A stretch of 64,000 nt of DNA. Source: Henriciella sp. (GTDB taxonomy: Bacteria; Pseudomonadota; Alphaproteobacteria; Caulobacterales; Hyphomonadaceae). Under the pieces are notes generated by a model. It was not told the DNA's origin and did not search any database. It worked only from the letters and a program-made list of their open reading frames with translations. Below, piece by piece: positions 1 to 10,626 of this stretch (its first letter is position 1; each line of letters begins with the position of its first letter). The stretch spans positions 186,001 to 250,000 of the forward strand of contig NZ_JAPYRE010000004.1 of the NCBI RefSeq assembly GCF_029936995.1, in the 5' to 3' direction. The position numbers and the translations under genes are program-made.

Positions 1-1835
1 GTATCCGGCCTGGCTTCTGCGCCTTCGCGGCGCAGTTCACTGCTGACACTCTGTACAATGAGCGCCCGGTCAGGCGTGATGAAGCCAAACTGTTGCTGGT
101 GGCGTGCTTCGAACGCAACTCGCATATCGCTGGGCGTGCCGAAGGGTACATCTATTGTCGTGTCCGTGCCGTCATAGCGCAGCGCCACCATGGACACCCA
201 GCCTATAGTGTCAGACGTCTCACTAGCTACGCCAAAGCGCTCCAGCTGGGCGGTTTTCAGTCCGTCGAGTACAGTGCTGGCCCGCTGCGCAGTGTCCGCG
301 CTCAGGGCCCGCTCGACCGAGCCGCGCCTTATGTCAATCTCGTCTGCCAGCCCGATGCCAAGCGCTGAAAGAACACCGGAGAAAGGATGGATCAACACCG
401 TATCGATACCAAGTTCATCCGCCACGAGGCAGGCATGTTGACCACCCGCGCCGCCAAAGGCTTGCAGGACAAACCCGTCAGTGTCGCGCCCCTTTTCCAG
501 CGTCACCTTGCGGATTGCCTGCGCCATGTTGGCGACTGCGATAGACAGGCAGCCAAGGGCGATCTCATGAGGGCTGCGGGCTTCTCCGCTCTCCTGTTCG
601 ATCTCCCGGGCAAGGGTGCGGAAACCGGTCTCGACACTGTCAGTGTCGAGTCTCTCGTCCTGCGCAGGGCCAAAGACAGCCGGGAAGAAGTCCGGCTGGA
701 TACGTCCAAGCAGTACGTTCGCATCGGTGACGGTCAGCGGGCCGCCACGGCGATAGGCCGCCGGACCCGGGGTGGCCCCGGCGCTGTGCGGGCCCACCTG
801 TAGTCGGCCCTGATCGAACCGCAGGATCGAGCCACCCCCTGCAGCGACAGTGTGAATATCCATCATCGGCACGCGCAGTGGCGTCCCGGCGACCTCGGCT
901 TCGGTGACGCGTTCAAAGTCACCTTCATAGACCGAGATGTCGGTCGAGGTGCCGCCCATGTCGAAACCGATGACATTCTCGTATCCAAGCGCGAGCGCGC
1001 TACGGGCCGATCCGACAACCCCTCCTGCTGGTCCGGAAAGAACGGCATCCTTGCCCTGAAATATCTCGGCTTTCGCCAGTCCGCCATTCGATTGCATGAA
1101 GTGCAGCGGTGTGTCGCCGAGCTTCTCGCTGACCTGGTTCACATAGGCGCGCAGCACAGGCGAAAGATAGGCATCCGTCACACTGGTCGCTGCGCGTGGC
1201 ACGAGCCCGATAAGTGGATCGGCGCGATGGCTCAGCGTGACGCTCCTGAAGCCTGCCTCCCGCGCGATCTCGCCGAGGCGTAGCTCCATCTGCGGGTGCT
1301 TCCAGGCATTGATAAGGGCAATGGCACATGACATCAGCCCGGTTTTCAATGCGTTGGTGAACATGGTATGGGCGGCCTCTTCTTCGAGGGCGCGGAGCAC
1401 GTTTCCATTGAGGCTGACACGTGCGTTGATCTCACAAACCTCGTCATACAGCGGACGGGGCTTGCGAATGTCCAGCGCGAAGAGGTCAGGGCGTGACTGA
1501 CGCCCGATTGCCAGCAGGTCAGCGAACCCTTCTGTAACCACGAACAGGGTGCGTGCGCCCTTGCGCTCCAGCAGCGCATTAGTGGCAACCGTCGTGCCAA
1601 TGCGGACATCGCTTATGATGTTCGTGGGCAAAGGAGCGGTTTTTTCCACGCCGAGTAAGCGCTGGATGCCGGCGAGCGCGGCGTCGTCATAAGCGTCTGG
1701 ATTCTCGCTCAGCAGCTTTGTGATCTCAAACCGGCCAGCGGGATTGCGCGCGATAACGTCAGTGAAGGTACCGCCCCGGTCGACCCAGAACTGCCAGCCC
1801 TTGTCTTGAACAGAAGGTGTTTCCGGCGCGCTCAT
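1..1835 (-). CDS. 5-oxoprolinase / hydantoinase family protein (HyuA part), partial at left edge
   Basis: This would be an ATP-dependent amidohydrolase that opens cyclic amides such as 5-oxoproline or hydantoins. Translating the minus strand from the ATG at 1835 gives MSAPETPSVQDKGWQFWVDR, followed by GGTFTD. This is the actin-like phosphate-binding start of the family, and the WQFWVDRGGTFTD form is typical of the long fused A+B 5-oxoprolinases of about 1200 residues. About 611 residues are in the window, including a second GFDMGGTSTD motif and an AFGGAGGQHA motif; the rest, and any B domain, lie beyond base 1. The start codon overlaps the stop of the upstream Nramp-like gene (ATGA), so the two are probably translated as an operon. 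Substrate is inference: 5-oxoproline is favoured by the fused-type N-terminus, but hydantoin-type substrates are possible. Confidence 0.85.
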   Translation of the reverse strand, partial: MSAPETPSVQDKGWQFWVDRGGTFTDVIARNPAGRFEITKLLSENPDAYDDAALAGIQRLLGVEKTAPLPTNIISDVRIGTTVATNALLERKGARTLFVVTEGFADLLAIGRQSRPDLFALDIRKPRPLYDEVCEINARVSLNGNVLRALEEEAAHTMFTNALKTGLMSCAIALINAWKHPQMELRLGEIAREAGFRSVTLSHRADPLIGLVPRAATSVTDAYLSPVLRAYVNQVSEKLGDTPLHFMQSNGGLAKAEIFQGKDAVLSGPAGGVVGSARSALALGYENVIGFDMGGTSTDISVYEGDFERVTEAEVAGTPLRVPMMDIHTVAAGGGSILRFDQGRLQVGPHSAGATPGPAAYRRGGPLTVTDANVLLGRIQPDFFPAVFGPAQDERLDTDSVETGFRTLAREIEQESGEARSPHEIALGCLSIAVANMAQAIRKVTLEKGRDTDGFVLQAFGGAGGQHACLVADELGIDTVLIHPFSGVLSALGIGLADEIDIRRGSVERALSADTAQRASTVLDGLKTAQLERFGVASETSDTIGWVSMVALRYDGTDTTIDVPFGTPSDMRVAFEARHQQQFGFITPDRALIVQSVSSELRREGAEARPD

Positions 1836-3064
1836 ATCAGTGACAGCCCCCTCTCGATAGCAAGCCAGATGCCCCGTCCGCCAAGTGCCACGGCGATTGC
1901 AACGACAAGGCCGCCAGCAATATTCGCCAGCATCCCATTGGCGTGCTCGTTAAGCAGCATGCCGCGGTTCATGATGAGCAGCAGCATGATGGCAATAATG
2001 GGCAGCAGGAAACCGTTCGCCGTCTGGGCCGTGATGATGAGTGCGACGGCATTGATATCGGTAAGCGCGATCGCCGTGCCGACCGCCACGATGGACAGCG
2101 CGAAGAGCCGGAAGCGTGTGATGCCGTGTTTCTCATCTCTGGGCGGAAAGAGCTCGTTCAGTGCGAATGCGGTCGCCATGGGCGCGGTGACGGCCGATGT
2201 CAGCCCGGCGGCGAGCAGGCCCGCGCCGACAAGATAACGCGCCGGTGGCCCGAAAGCGGGCTCAATGGCGAGCGCCATGTCTTGTGCGCTTTGCACATCA
2301 ATCCCCATCACGAAAAGGCTGGAGGCCGCTGTCGACAGGATCAGGATGGAGACGATGCCACCAATTCCGATGGAGATGGCGGATTCACGCCGTGCTTCGG
2401 TGACGCTTGCAGCATCTTTACGCCAGCGCTGCCGCGCGCCAGCTGCGTGCAGGAAAAGATTATAGGGCACTATGGTTGTTCCGATAAGTGCAATGGTCAT
2501 CAGTAGACCGCCTTCTGGAATCTTCGGCGAAAGACCGCTCAACAGTGCCCCCGGATCAGGCCGCACGATCACCGCACTGAGCGCGAAGGCAGCTGCCATG
2601 ATGAGGACAAGACCGACAAGGATACGCTCCATCGGTTTGTACTGGCCGATAAGCAGAATGGCGGATGCGATCAACGCGATGACCAGGACCAGTGCCTTGC
2701 GGGCGCCTTCACCGGTCAGGGCTTCGACGCCCAGAACGCCGCCGAGTATATTGCCGCTTTCATAGGCGGCGTTTCCGATGGCGAGAGCCAGCAATATGAG
2801 CCCGCCCGCCAGAACTGTCGCAATGGAGCCGGGGGCGGACTTCACCAGCGCTTCGCCAAGTCCCAGCCGCGCGCCCGCGCCAAGACGGGCTGACATGTCC
2901 TGCAGGATCATGGTGGCAGCCGTGGCAAAAACCAGCGCCCACACCAGTGAAAAGCCAAACTGTGCGCCCGCCAGCGTGCAGGTCGTTACCGTGCCGGGGC
3001 CGATAAATGCGGCAGCGACCAGTGTGCCGGGTCCGGTCTGGAAACGCGTCTTGCGCTGCGTCAT
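1832..3064 (-). CDS. Nramp-fold transporter lacking the canonical metal-binding motif; candidate 5-oxoproline transporter
   Basis: This is an integral inner-membrane protein of 410 residues with about eleven hydrophobic segments, resembling the Nramp/SLC11 family. I chose the ATG at 3064 because AGGA lies 8 bases upstream; the longer reading frame begins with TTG. Canonical Nramps bind metal with DPGN in helix 1 and MPHN in helix 6. Here the helix-1 site reads GPGT (residues 22-25) and the helix-6 site reads V-P-Y-N in TTIVPYNLFLHA, so the metal-coordinating Asp, Asn and Met are all missing. The gene overlaps the oxoprolinase gene by 4 bases. From family knowledge, Bacillus YcsG is a related protein in a 5-oxoprolinase operon. 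My inference is that this protein imports 5-oxoproline or a similar organic substrate rather than divalent metal. Family assignment is firm; substrate is not. Confidence 0.8.
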   Translation of the reverse strand: MTQRKTRFQTGPGTLVAAAFIGPGTVTTCTLAGAQFGFSLVWALVFATAATMILQDMSARLGAGARLGLGEALVKSAPGSIATVLAGGLILLALAIGNAAYESGNILGGVLGVEALTGEGARKALVLVIALIASAILLIGQYKPMERILVGLVLIMAAAFALSAVIVRPDPGALLSGLSPKIPEGGLLMTIALIGTTIVPYNLFLHAAGARQRWRKDAASVTEARRESAISIGIGGIVSILILSTAASSLFVMGIDVQSAQDMALAIEPAFGPPARYLVGAGLLAAGLTSAVTAPMATAFALNELFPPRDEKHGITRFRLFALSIVAVGTAIALTDINAVALIITAQTANGFLLPIIAIMLLLIMNRGMLLNEHANGMLANIAGGLVVAIAVALGGRGIWLAIERGLSLI

Positions 3065-3210
3065 GTATCGTCCTGTTTTCCGGCTGCTCTGTCTTGTTGC
3101 CACCATCCCTAGGGCTTCGCCAATCGCGATCAAGTGATGTCTCGAGAGCGGCCGCTGGAGTAGCGAGAACTGGGCAAAGAATATTACGTAAAATTCATGA
3201 AGTGCGCTAA

Positions 3211-3239
3211 TTGAATTTCAGGGCGGCTTGGCCAATTAA
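3211..3239 (+). promoter_or_regulatory. Possible groESL promoter
   Basis: TTGAAT at 3211-3216 and a weak -10-like AATTAA at 3234-3239 are separated by 17 bases. This would start transcription just at or before the CIRCE operator, the usual arrangement for HrcA-repressed heat-shock operons. The -10 is a poor match, so this is only a candidate; a sigma-32 type promoter could also be present. Confidence 0.3.
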
Positions 3240-3248
3240 GCAACGTCT

Positions 3249-3275
3249 TTAGCAGTCTCAGGGTGCGAGTGCCAA
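3249..3275. promoter_or_regulatory. CIRCE operator (HrcA binding site)
   Basis: The left arm TTAGCAGTC (3249-3257), a 9-base spacer and the right arm GAGTGCCAA (3267-3275) match the CIRCE consensus TTAGCACTC-N9-GAGTGCTAA with one mismatch in each arm. It lies 71 bases upstream of the groES start. CIRCE is the operator of the HrcA repressor, so groESL here is very probably under HrcA heat-shock control. hrcA itself is not in the window. Confidence 0.9.
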
Positions 3276-3346
3276 AACCTCACCCGAAGGCTGCTGACGG
3301 CCATGTTTCAACAAAACCATATCTGTCAAATCAGGAGGCATCAGCC

Positions 3347-5328
<1,982 letters not shown>

Positions 5329-5373
5329 GCTGCAAAGGTCTGGAAGGCCGAGGCAGTGGTAAAACCAAATAAG

Positions 5374-5405
5374 AAAGGGCGGCTCCATGCGGGCCGCCCT
5401 TTTTA
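5374..5405. terminator. Rho-independent terminator of groESL (probably bidirectional)
   Basis: The stem AAAGGGCGGC (5374-5383) pairs with GCCGCCCTTT (5393-5402) around a 9-base loop, followed by TTAT. Read from the other strand the hairpin ends in CTTTCTTA, so it may also stop the convergent crotonase transcript. Confidence 0.85.
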
Positions 5406-5467
5406 TAATCTGCGATGCGAGCACGACTTCATGGTTCGACTCCGCTAACCATGGGTGGCGGGGCTCT

Positions 5468-6262
5468 CTACCGCCCCTTCCACTCCGGTGCGCGCTTTTC
5501 AAGGAAGGCGCGCGGGCCTTCCTTGGCGTCCTCGCTGGAGAAAACGATGGCCGAAGCTTCGTTGGAAGCTTTCCAGAGGTCCTCCTCGGTCCCGTCATAG
5601 GCTTGGCGGGCGACTTCGAGACTCTTGCGGACCGCCAGCGGGGCATTCACGCCGATCTGTTTCGCCAGTTCATGCGCTTCACCAAGCACTTCTTCCGACG
5701 CGACCATCCGGTTGACGAGACCCAGCTGGTACATCCGCTCGGCCGGCATCGGGTCGCCTGTTGCGACGATTTCCAGCGCGACATTGCGGGGCAGGGCCCG
5801 GGGCAGACGGAAGACACCGCCAGCACCGGCAAAAATCCCGCGCTTCACTTCCGGCAAGCCGAAACGGGAATTATCCGCCGCCACGATCATGTCGCAGGAC
5901 AGCGGCAGCTCGCAGCCGCCTGCCAGTGCATTGCCGCGCACGGCCGCGATCCACGGCTTGGTGCGCGGATATTTCACGAAGCCGGCAAAGCCGCCTTCCT
6001 TGGTCGAGAGGGCGCGCGCATTACCCTTGGAGATTTCCGAGAGATCGGCGCCGGCACAGAATGTCGATTCCAGCGAAGAAGTGAGGATGCAGACGCGTAC
6101 ATCATCATCGCGTTCGGTCTCTTCACAGATCCAGCCCAGCGCCGAGGCCACTGCGCCGTTGACGGCGTTGCGCTTGTCAGGGCGGTTGAGCGTGACAACG
6201 GCGATATGATCCTTCACCTCGTAAAGGACTTCGTTTCCAACGCTTTCTGGCTTGTCCGACAT
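5468..6262 (-). CDS. Enoyl-CoA hydratase/isomerase family protein (crotonase)
   Basis: This is a 264-residue cytoplasmic crotonase-fold enzyme acting on acyl-CoA thioesters. The oxyanion-hole segments are present as TFCAGADL and GNALAGGCELPLSCD. Both catalytic glutamates of true hydratases are conserved: the one in AGGCEL and the one in FGLPEV. It should therefore hydrate 2-enoyl-CoA as in beta-oxidation, though chain length and exact substrate cannot be read. The start at 6262 is preceded by AGGAGG at good spacing. It is convergent with groEL and stands alone; the upstream neighbour is the diguanylate cyclase on the same strand, 120 bases away. Confidence 0.9.
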   Translation of the reverse strand: MSDKPESVGNEVLYEVKDHIAVVTLNRPDKRNAVNGAVASALGWICEETERDDDVRVCILTSSLESTFCAGADLSEISKGNARALSTKEGGFAGFVKYPRTKPWIAAVRGNALAGGCELPLSCDMIVAADNSRFGLPEVKRGIFAGAGGVFRLPRALPRNVALEIVATGDPMPAERMYQLGLVNRMVASEEVLGEAHELAKQIGVNAPLAVRKSLEVARQAYDGTEEDLWKASNEASAIVFSSEDAKEGPRAFLEKRAPEWKGR

Positions 6263-6382
6263 GGGGATCCTCCTGCTACCTGTTTGGCCTCAGAGAGCAT
6301 GTGGACGCCACGCCGACAAGTCTCACCTTGGGTCAGGCGAGTATGTCTGTGATGTTGCGGAGGTCTTGCGCAGGCCGATAAT

Positions 6383-7720
6383 TCAGGACGCGATCCGTCT
6401 TCTTGCCTGCCGTTTTGCTTGTGGCGGTGAGGAGAGCTTTTCACGGCGTATCGGCCAGCCCGCATCTACTGGCTGTTCGGCACAGACGACCCGGTCGCGT
6501 CCGCGGCTCTTGGCGGCATAAAGCGCTGCATCTGCAACAGTATAAACTTCATCGAACATCGTGGCAGCGCCAAGCTCGGCAACACCGAAACTGGCGGAAA
6601 TACGTGCCGTTTCCGGCAGGCCGGGAACCGTCAGGCCGCTAAGCTCGTCCTTGAGGCGAGTCGCAAGCTGGCGTGCGCCGGTTGTTCCGGTTCCTGGGAG
6701 AAGCAGGCAGAACTCTTCCCCGCCGACACGCCCGGCCAGGTCAGCCTTGCGGGTCTGCTGTGAGAGGAACCTTCCGAAAGCGCTGATGACGGCATCTCCC
6801 ATTGTGTGCCCGTACTCATCGTTGAAAACCTTGAAGTGATCGATATCCATCAGGATGATGCTGGCTGCGACCTCTCCGGAGCGGGAGGCGCAGTAGGTGC
6901 GTGCCGATTCCTCGAAGGCGCGGCGGGTTTTCAGCCCGGTCAGATAGTCATTTTCCGCATCATGGCGCAGCGCGTTAAGCTGTTGCATCGCGCAGACCGC
7001 AATCAGGCTGCCGCCCAAAGCCAGGGCGGAAAGTATTGTAATCGCATTCATCGAACGCCAGTAAACGGTATCGAAAAAGCCCTCGGCCGTGACGTTGATA
7101 TCCAGAACCGTCACCGGGGAAACGAACATGAGATTAAGGATGCAGAGCCATAGGGAGGCGTAAACCGCCGTGCCGGTCCAGTTTTTACGCCAGATCCCCC
7201 AGATGCTGAACGTGAGGATAATGAACATGATGCCGTGGATCATGTTTGTCGTGATAATGCGTTCGCTGCTAAGGCCTTGGTGCGCCAGCGTAAGCCAAGC
7301 TGCAGCCCCGACACTGGCTATGGCGAGGGCCGCAAGCATTTTACGAGGAACTGTCCGGTGGAATGCGGTCGATATCCCCACAGCCAGAAGATAGACCCCG
7401 ACTACATAAAAAGCATTGTGGACAATACCGTTCGCCAGGGAGTCCTTGGCCAGGATGAAATGGTTGAGGACAAAGCCTGATGTGCACATCAGGAAGGCAA
7501 CAGAAAAGAGAAGCGCAGCCTTGTCCTGGCGATTATAATGCCAGAAGCATAAAAAGATCGCACACATGCAGCCAGCAACTGCGGGTACGATCAGCCCGAG
7601 AAAGGCTCCACTATCCAATTTCGCTGCCCCACCTTCAAGGTTCCTACCTTGACCAGGTCGATACCAGTCATAGGCGAACCAATGCTTAAAGCTCTCTTCC
7701 AAATTCGCCAGAAACGACAC
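6383..7720 (-). CDS. Membrane-bound diguanylate cyclase (GGDEF)
   Basis: This makes the second messenger cyclic di-GMP from GTP. The 445-residue protein has a hydrophobic N-terminal half with about seven predicted membrane helices (roughly residues 37-245), then a GGDEF domain beginning at DYLTGLKTRRAFE. The active-site loop is GGEEF at residues 333-337, a competent variant. The product-inhibition I-site RKAD lies at 324-327, exactly five residues before it, as in PleD. So it should be active and feedback-inhibited. The membrane part has no recognised sensor family; the ligand is unknown. The start codon is GTG (7720) with no strong ribosome site, so the N-terminus is moderately uncertain. 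The DksA-like gene lies 44 bases upstream on the same strand. Confidence 0.9.
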   Translation of the reverse strand: MSFLANLEESFKHWFAYDWYRPGQGRNLEGGAAKLDSGAFLGLIVPAVAGCMCAIFLCFWHYNRQDKAALLFSVAFLMCTSGFVLNHFILAKDSLANGIVHNAFYVVGVYLLAVGISTAFHRTVPRKMLAALAIASVGAAAWLTLAHQGLSSERIITTNMIHGIMFIILTFSIWGIWRKNWTGTAVYASLWLCILNLMFVSPVTVLDINVTAEGFFDTVYWRSMNAITILSALALGGSLIAVCAMQQLNALRHDAENDYLTGLKTRRAFEESARTYCASRSGEVAASIILMDIDHFKVFNDEYGHTMGDAVISAFGRFLSQQTRKADLAGRVGGEEFCLLLPGTGTTGARQLATRLKDELSGLTVPGLPETARISASFGVAELGAATMFDEVYTVADAALYAAKSRGRDRVVCAEQPVDAGWPIRREKLSSPPQAKRQARRRIAS

Positions 7721-7764
7721 TCTAAACCGGGTGCGGCTGACCGGTCCCTCGCTATTTCATGTTG

Positions 7765-8112
7765 TTAGCTCGCACAATTGATACAACGGATCACAGCCGG
7801 GTCGGTTCTTAGCCGGCCGTATGCGATAGGCTCTCCGCAGTCTGTGCAGTAACCGAATTCTTTCTGCGCCATTCTCTCCAGCGCTGCTTCCAGAGCACGC
7901 GCGCGTTGCTGCCGGCGAGCTTCAGCGGCGTTTGACATTGCCTGTACCTGAAGTGAATCGATGCGCGAAACGCGTCCAACGCTTTGTTGGTCGAGTTCTA
8001 CAGGTTTTCGGTCGCTTTGTGCGGCATCACGCAAGGATTTCAGCTCATCAAGTTCGGTGCGTATACGCGGTTCGAACTCATGCCTCAGCGTTTCGGGATC
8101 GTGATCGGACAT
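7765..8112 (-). CDS. TraR/DksA-type C4 zinc-finger protein
   Basis: This is a 115-residue protein with a charged, probably coiled-coil N-terminal half and a C-terminal four-cysteine zinc finger (CTDC at the first knuckle, CINC at the second). The spacing fits the DksA/TraR family, which binds RNA polymerase through the secondary channel. It is shorter than housekeeping DksA (about 140-150 residues) and lacks a clear DxxDxA tip, so it is better called a DksA/TraR-like paralogue. The ATG at 8112 is chosen over an adjacent TTG. It sits 21 bases downstream of the Rieske-like gene and 44 upstream of the diguanylate cyclase, which suggests co-transcription. Confidence 0.85.
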   Translation of the reverse strand: MSDHDPETLRHEFEPRIRTELDELKSLRDAAQSDRKPVELDQQSVGRVSRIDSLQVQAMSNAAEARRQQRARALEAALERMAQKEFGYCTDCGEPIAYGRLRTDPAVIRCINCAS

Positions 8113-8133
8113 CAATCGCTCGACAGTTGCCAG

Positions 8134-9075
8134 TCACGTCCGCCAGCGCAGGGTCGCCGACTCGAGAGGATTGTCGAATGTGTGAGGGCAATAACCGGCT
8201 GCCTGCCATTCTTTCTTGAGCTGGAGGTACCAGAGAAATTGCTTGTCTGAATCGCCGACAAGCATGCCCTTGCCATTGGCCCAGGGCTCGTTCTGGCGGC
8301 GAAGTGCCATGATATCGACATCCTGCTGGAGGAAAGGCCGCGCCACCATACGGGCGAAAGGTCTGAGCAGGTTCAGTACAGGCGTATCCCAGTAAAATAT
8401 CTGACGCAGGGTCGTGTGGCGTTCATCCTTGGGCGTAAGTGCTGTAAGCCCCAGAACCGTGTGCTTCGCGTTGGAAATATATTCCGCCCTGAGGCCAGGC
8501 AGCCTGAACTCGATGGTGACTGAGATCGCTCCGCCAATAAGCTTGTAGATGTCGCTGTTCACAGGCGCATGCGGCTTCATCGTAAAACCAAGTTCGCTCG
8601 GTTCGAAGTTCTTCTTCTTGCGTTTCAGCTGGCCATTGCCACGCCAGATCGGGGAGCGATGGACGAAAGGTGTGTGTGCCGGGTCCAGCAGTCCATAAAT
8701 GGCGTCGTCCTGATGAGCCGGAATCTCGACCTTTTCCATGAAGCGGACACGACCTTTCGGACCATCAAATTCAGGAACATTGATCCTGGGTGACTCGGGT
8801 CCATTCTGCCCACAACTCACATAAATCCAGACCAAATCTTCTGTGCAACGCACGTCGAGCGTCTCGTCAGGCTGTGAAGCTGCGCGGCCCCTGATCGCTC
8901 CGTTTTCCCGCCAGAAGGAGACCGCTTGTCCGCAGATCGAAAGCTCCACTTTTCCGCGCTCAGGCACCTCTGCAACTGTCGCGGCGACGTACCAGCTGCC
9001 AACGGTAAAAGGGCCTTCCGTACGAAGTGGAGCGGGCCGGATATCAGAGGTTCTGGATGTGAGGGTTGCAGTCAT
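8134..9075 (-). CDS. Rieske-oxygenase alpha-subunit homologue lacking the Rieske [2Fe-2S] site
   Basis: The 313-residue protein begins with the family-typical WYVAATVAEVPERGK and returns to alignment at EDLVWIYV. Between them the cluster-binding CxH and CxxH segments of Rieske domains are absent: only about 25 residues replace the usual 70 or so. The C-terminal catalytic part keeps the mononuclear-iron motif DPAHTPFVH (D-x2-H-x4-H) and a candidate third ligand Asp in QQDVDI. Normally the Rieske cluster feeds electrons to this iron, so this protein would need another electron source or a non-oxygenase role. I use the ATG at 9075; a TTG 84 bases upstream gives a longer frame with an atypical leader. 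The P450 gene is upstream on the same strand, 149 bases away, and the DksA-like gene follows closely. Confidence 0.75.
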   Translation of the reverse strand: MTATLTSRTSDIRPAPLRTEGPFTVGSWYVAATVAEVPERGKVELSICGQAVSFWRENGAIRGRAASQPDETLDVRCTEDLVWIYVSCGQNGPESPRINVPEFDGPKGRVRFMEKVEIPAHQDDAIYGLLDPAHTPFVHRSPIWRGNGQLKRKKKNFEPSELGFTMKPHAPVNSDIYKLIGGAISVTIEFRLPGLRAEYISNAKHTVLGLTALTPKDERHTTLRQIFYWDTPVLNLLRPFARMVARPFLQQDVDIMALRRQNEPWANGKGMLVGDSDKQFLWYLQLKKEWQAAGYCPHTFDNPLESATLRWRT

Positions 9076-9224
9076 GAGGGAGCACAAGGAGATTGAACGG
9101 CGAGAGCCGTCGGCCTGTTGGTCGGATTTCCCAGAATGCTCACATTTGCAGTGTCCCAATCTATTAAATCAGGGTAGCGCCCCCATTGTTTCAAAGTCAA
9201 CGAAAACCGGGTCTTTTGCCTGCC

Positions 9225-10553
9225 TCAGACGCGCAGATCGATATCCAGCCGTGAAATAGCGTGAACAAAATTGTTCGGCGCAATATCGATCTCCCCCGTC
9301 CATTCAGCGTTCGGAAAGCGTGCGAGTATCTGCCGGTAAGCAGCTTCAAGCTGCATGTTTGCGACCCTCTGGCCAAGGCAGACATGAGGGCCCATGCCGA
9401 AAGCAAGGTGATCCTTTGCGTTTGCGCGGGTTACATCCATGCGGTCGGGATCAGTAAAGACTGCCGGGTCGCGATTGGCCGCGCCGTAATACATGACGAC
9501 CTTCTCACCCTCGGCAATCTTCTGGCCATGTATCTCGGCGTCCTCTGTTGCGGTGCGGCGCATATAGATAACAGGAGAGACCATACGAATGGCTTCATGC
9601 GTCATATTGGTGATGAGTGAAGGATCATCAACAAGCTTCTGTTTCTGTTCAGGAAACTCGGTGAGGAGCTTCATCGTACCGGACAGGGAATTGCGCGTTG
9701 TATCATTACCCGCAAAAACGATCAGCAGCCAGGATCCGTCAAGCATCTCGTCCGATAGGCGCTCACCGTCAACTTCGGCATGGGCGATGGAGGTAAGCAG
9801 ATCGTCTTTCGGGTCCTTGCGGCGCGCCTGTAGCACTTCCTTGCCATACTCGAACATTTCCAGGACATTCTGGACAAAAGCGCCAAACAGTTCCGGGTCC
9901 ATCTCGTCGCCCTTGCGCATCGTGTCGCTGGCTGTCTCGAGATAGTGCATCCACTTGACGAGTTTCGGACGGTCAGCTTCGGCGATGCCGAGGATTTCAG
10001 ACAATGTGAAAAGTGGCAGCTCGGCGGAAAAGCTTTCCACCATGTCGATCGGGCCACCCGTATCCTTTGCCTTGGTTTCCATGTCGTCGAGCAGGCTCTT
10101 GATCTTTACATCGACGCGTTTTTGCAGGTCGGCGACATAACCCGGTTTGAAGAAGGGCATATGCTCACGCCGGAGTGGCATGTGGTAAGGCTGATCAAGG
10201 CAGATCATGGTGTCCAGCGAAGCGCGGTGGAGCAGGGGGTGGCGCGCATCCGCGCTGCCATAGTTCATGAGGATGCCGCCTTTCTGCGAAGAGAAGACCT
10301 TCGTGTTAAGCTCCGTCTCGCGGACATCCCTGTAGGTGGTCAGGGCCCAGAAACCGGCACCTTCTTCTTCATCATGCCAGCAGACAGGAGCAGTTTCACG
10401 CATGGTGGCGAAAGCATCGAAAGGCTGGCCTTGTGTGAACAGGTCTAGGTCTGTCAGGTCTGCAGCAGGTTTTGCATCGAAGGCAAGCGGGTGTTTGTGC
10501 CCCTTGTGAAGGTCTGTTTCCTCGACGGCGGTTTCGCTGACATTGGCAAGCAT
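9225..10553 (-). CDS. Cytochrome P450
   Basis: This is a soluble class I type bacterial P450 monooxygenase of 442 residues. The heme-binding loop FGMGPHVCLG carries the thiolate Cys at about residue 392. The I-helix oxygen-activation motif AGNDTTRN and the K-helix ExxR (EAIR) are intact. The start is the ATG at 10553 because GGGAGGAA lies just upstream; the ATG 15 bases earlier overlaps that ribosome site. No ferredoxin or ferredoxin reductase gene is adjacent, so redox partners must be encoded elsewhere. The substrate is unknown; the lipid-oxidation character of the window makes alkane, terpenoid or steroid-like compounds plausible. It is divergent from the GH13 gene. Confidence 0.93.
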   Translation of the reverse strand: MLANVSETAVEETDLHKGHKHPLAFDAKPAADLTDLDLFTQGQPFDAFATMRETAPVCWHDEEEGAGFWALTTYRDVRETELNTKVFSSQKGGILMNYGSADARHPLLHRASLDTMICLDQPYHMPLRREHMPFFKPGYVADLQKRVDVKIKSLLDDMETKAKDTGGPIDMVESFSAELPLFTLSEILGIAEADRPKLVKWMHYLETASDTMRKGDEMDPELFGAFVQNVLEMFEYGKEVLQARRKDPKDDLLTSIAHAEVDGERLSDEMLDGSWLLIVFAGNDTTRNSLSGTMKLLTEFPEQKQKLVDDPSLITNMTHEAIRMVSPVIYMRRTATEDAEIHGQKIAEGEKVVMYYGAANRDPAVFTDPDRMDVTRANAKDHLAFGMGPHVCLGQRVANMQLEAAYRQILARFPNAEWTGEIDIAPNNFVHAISRLDIDLRV

Positions 10554-10626
10554 TCTGGTTCCTCCCATCGGCTTTTTTGCCGCTATTTATAAACCTTAGT
10601 GTTCCAGAAAAGCCGACGCGCGTGAA

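Noticed and set aside
1832-3064. Ordinary manganese/iron Nramp (MntH)
   Set aside because: DPGN and MPHN motifs are replaced, and the genomic context is oxoprolinase.
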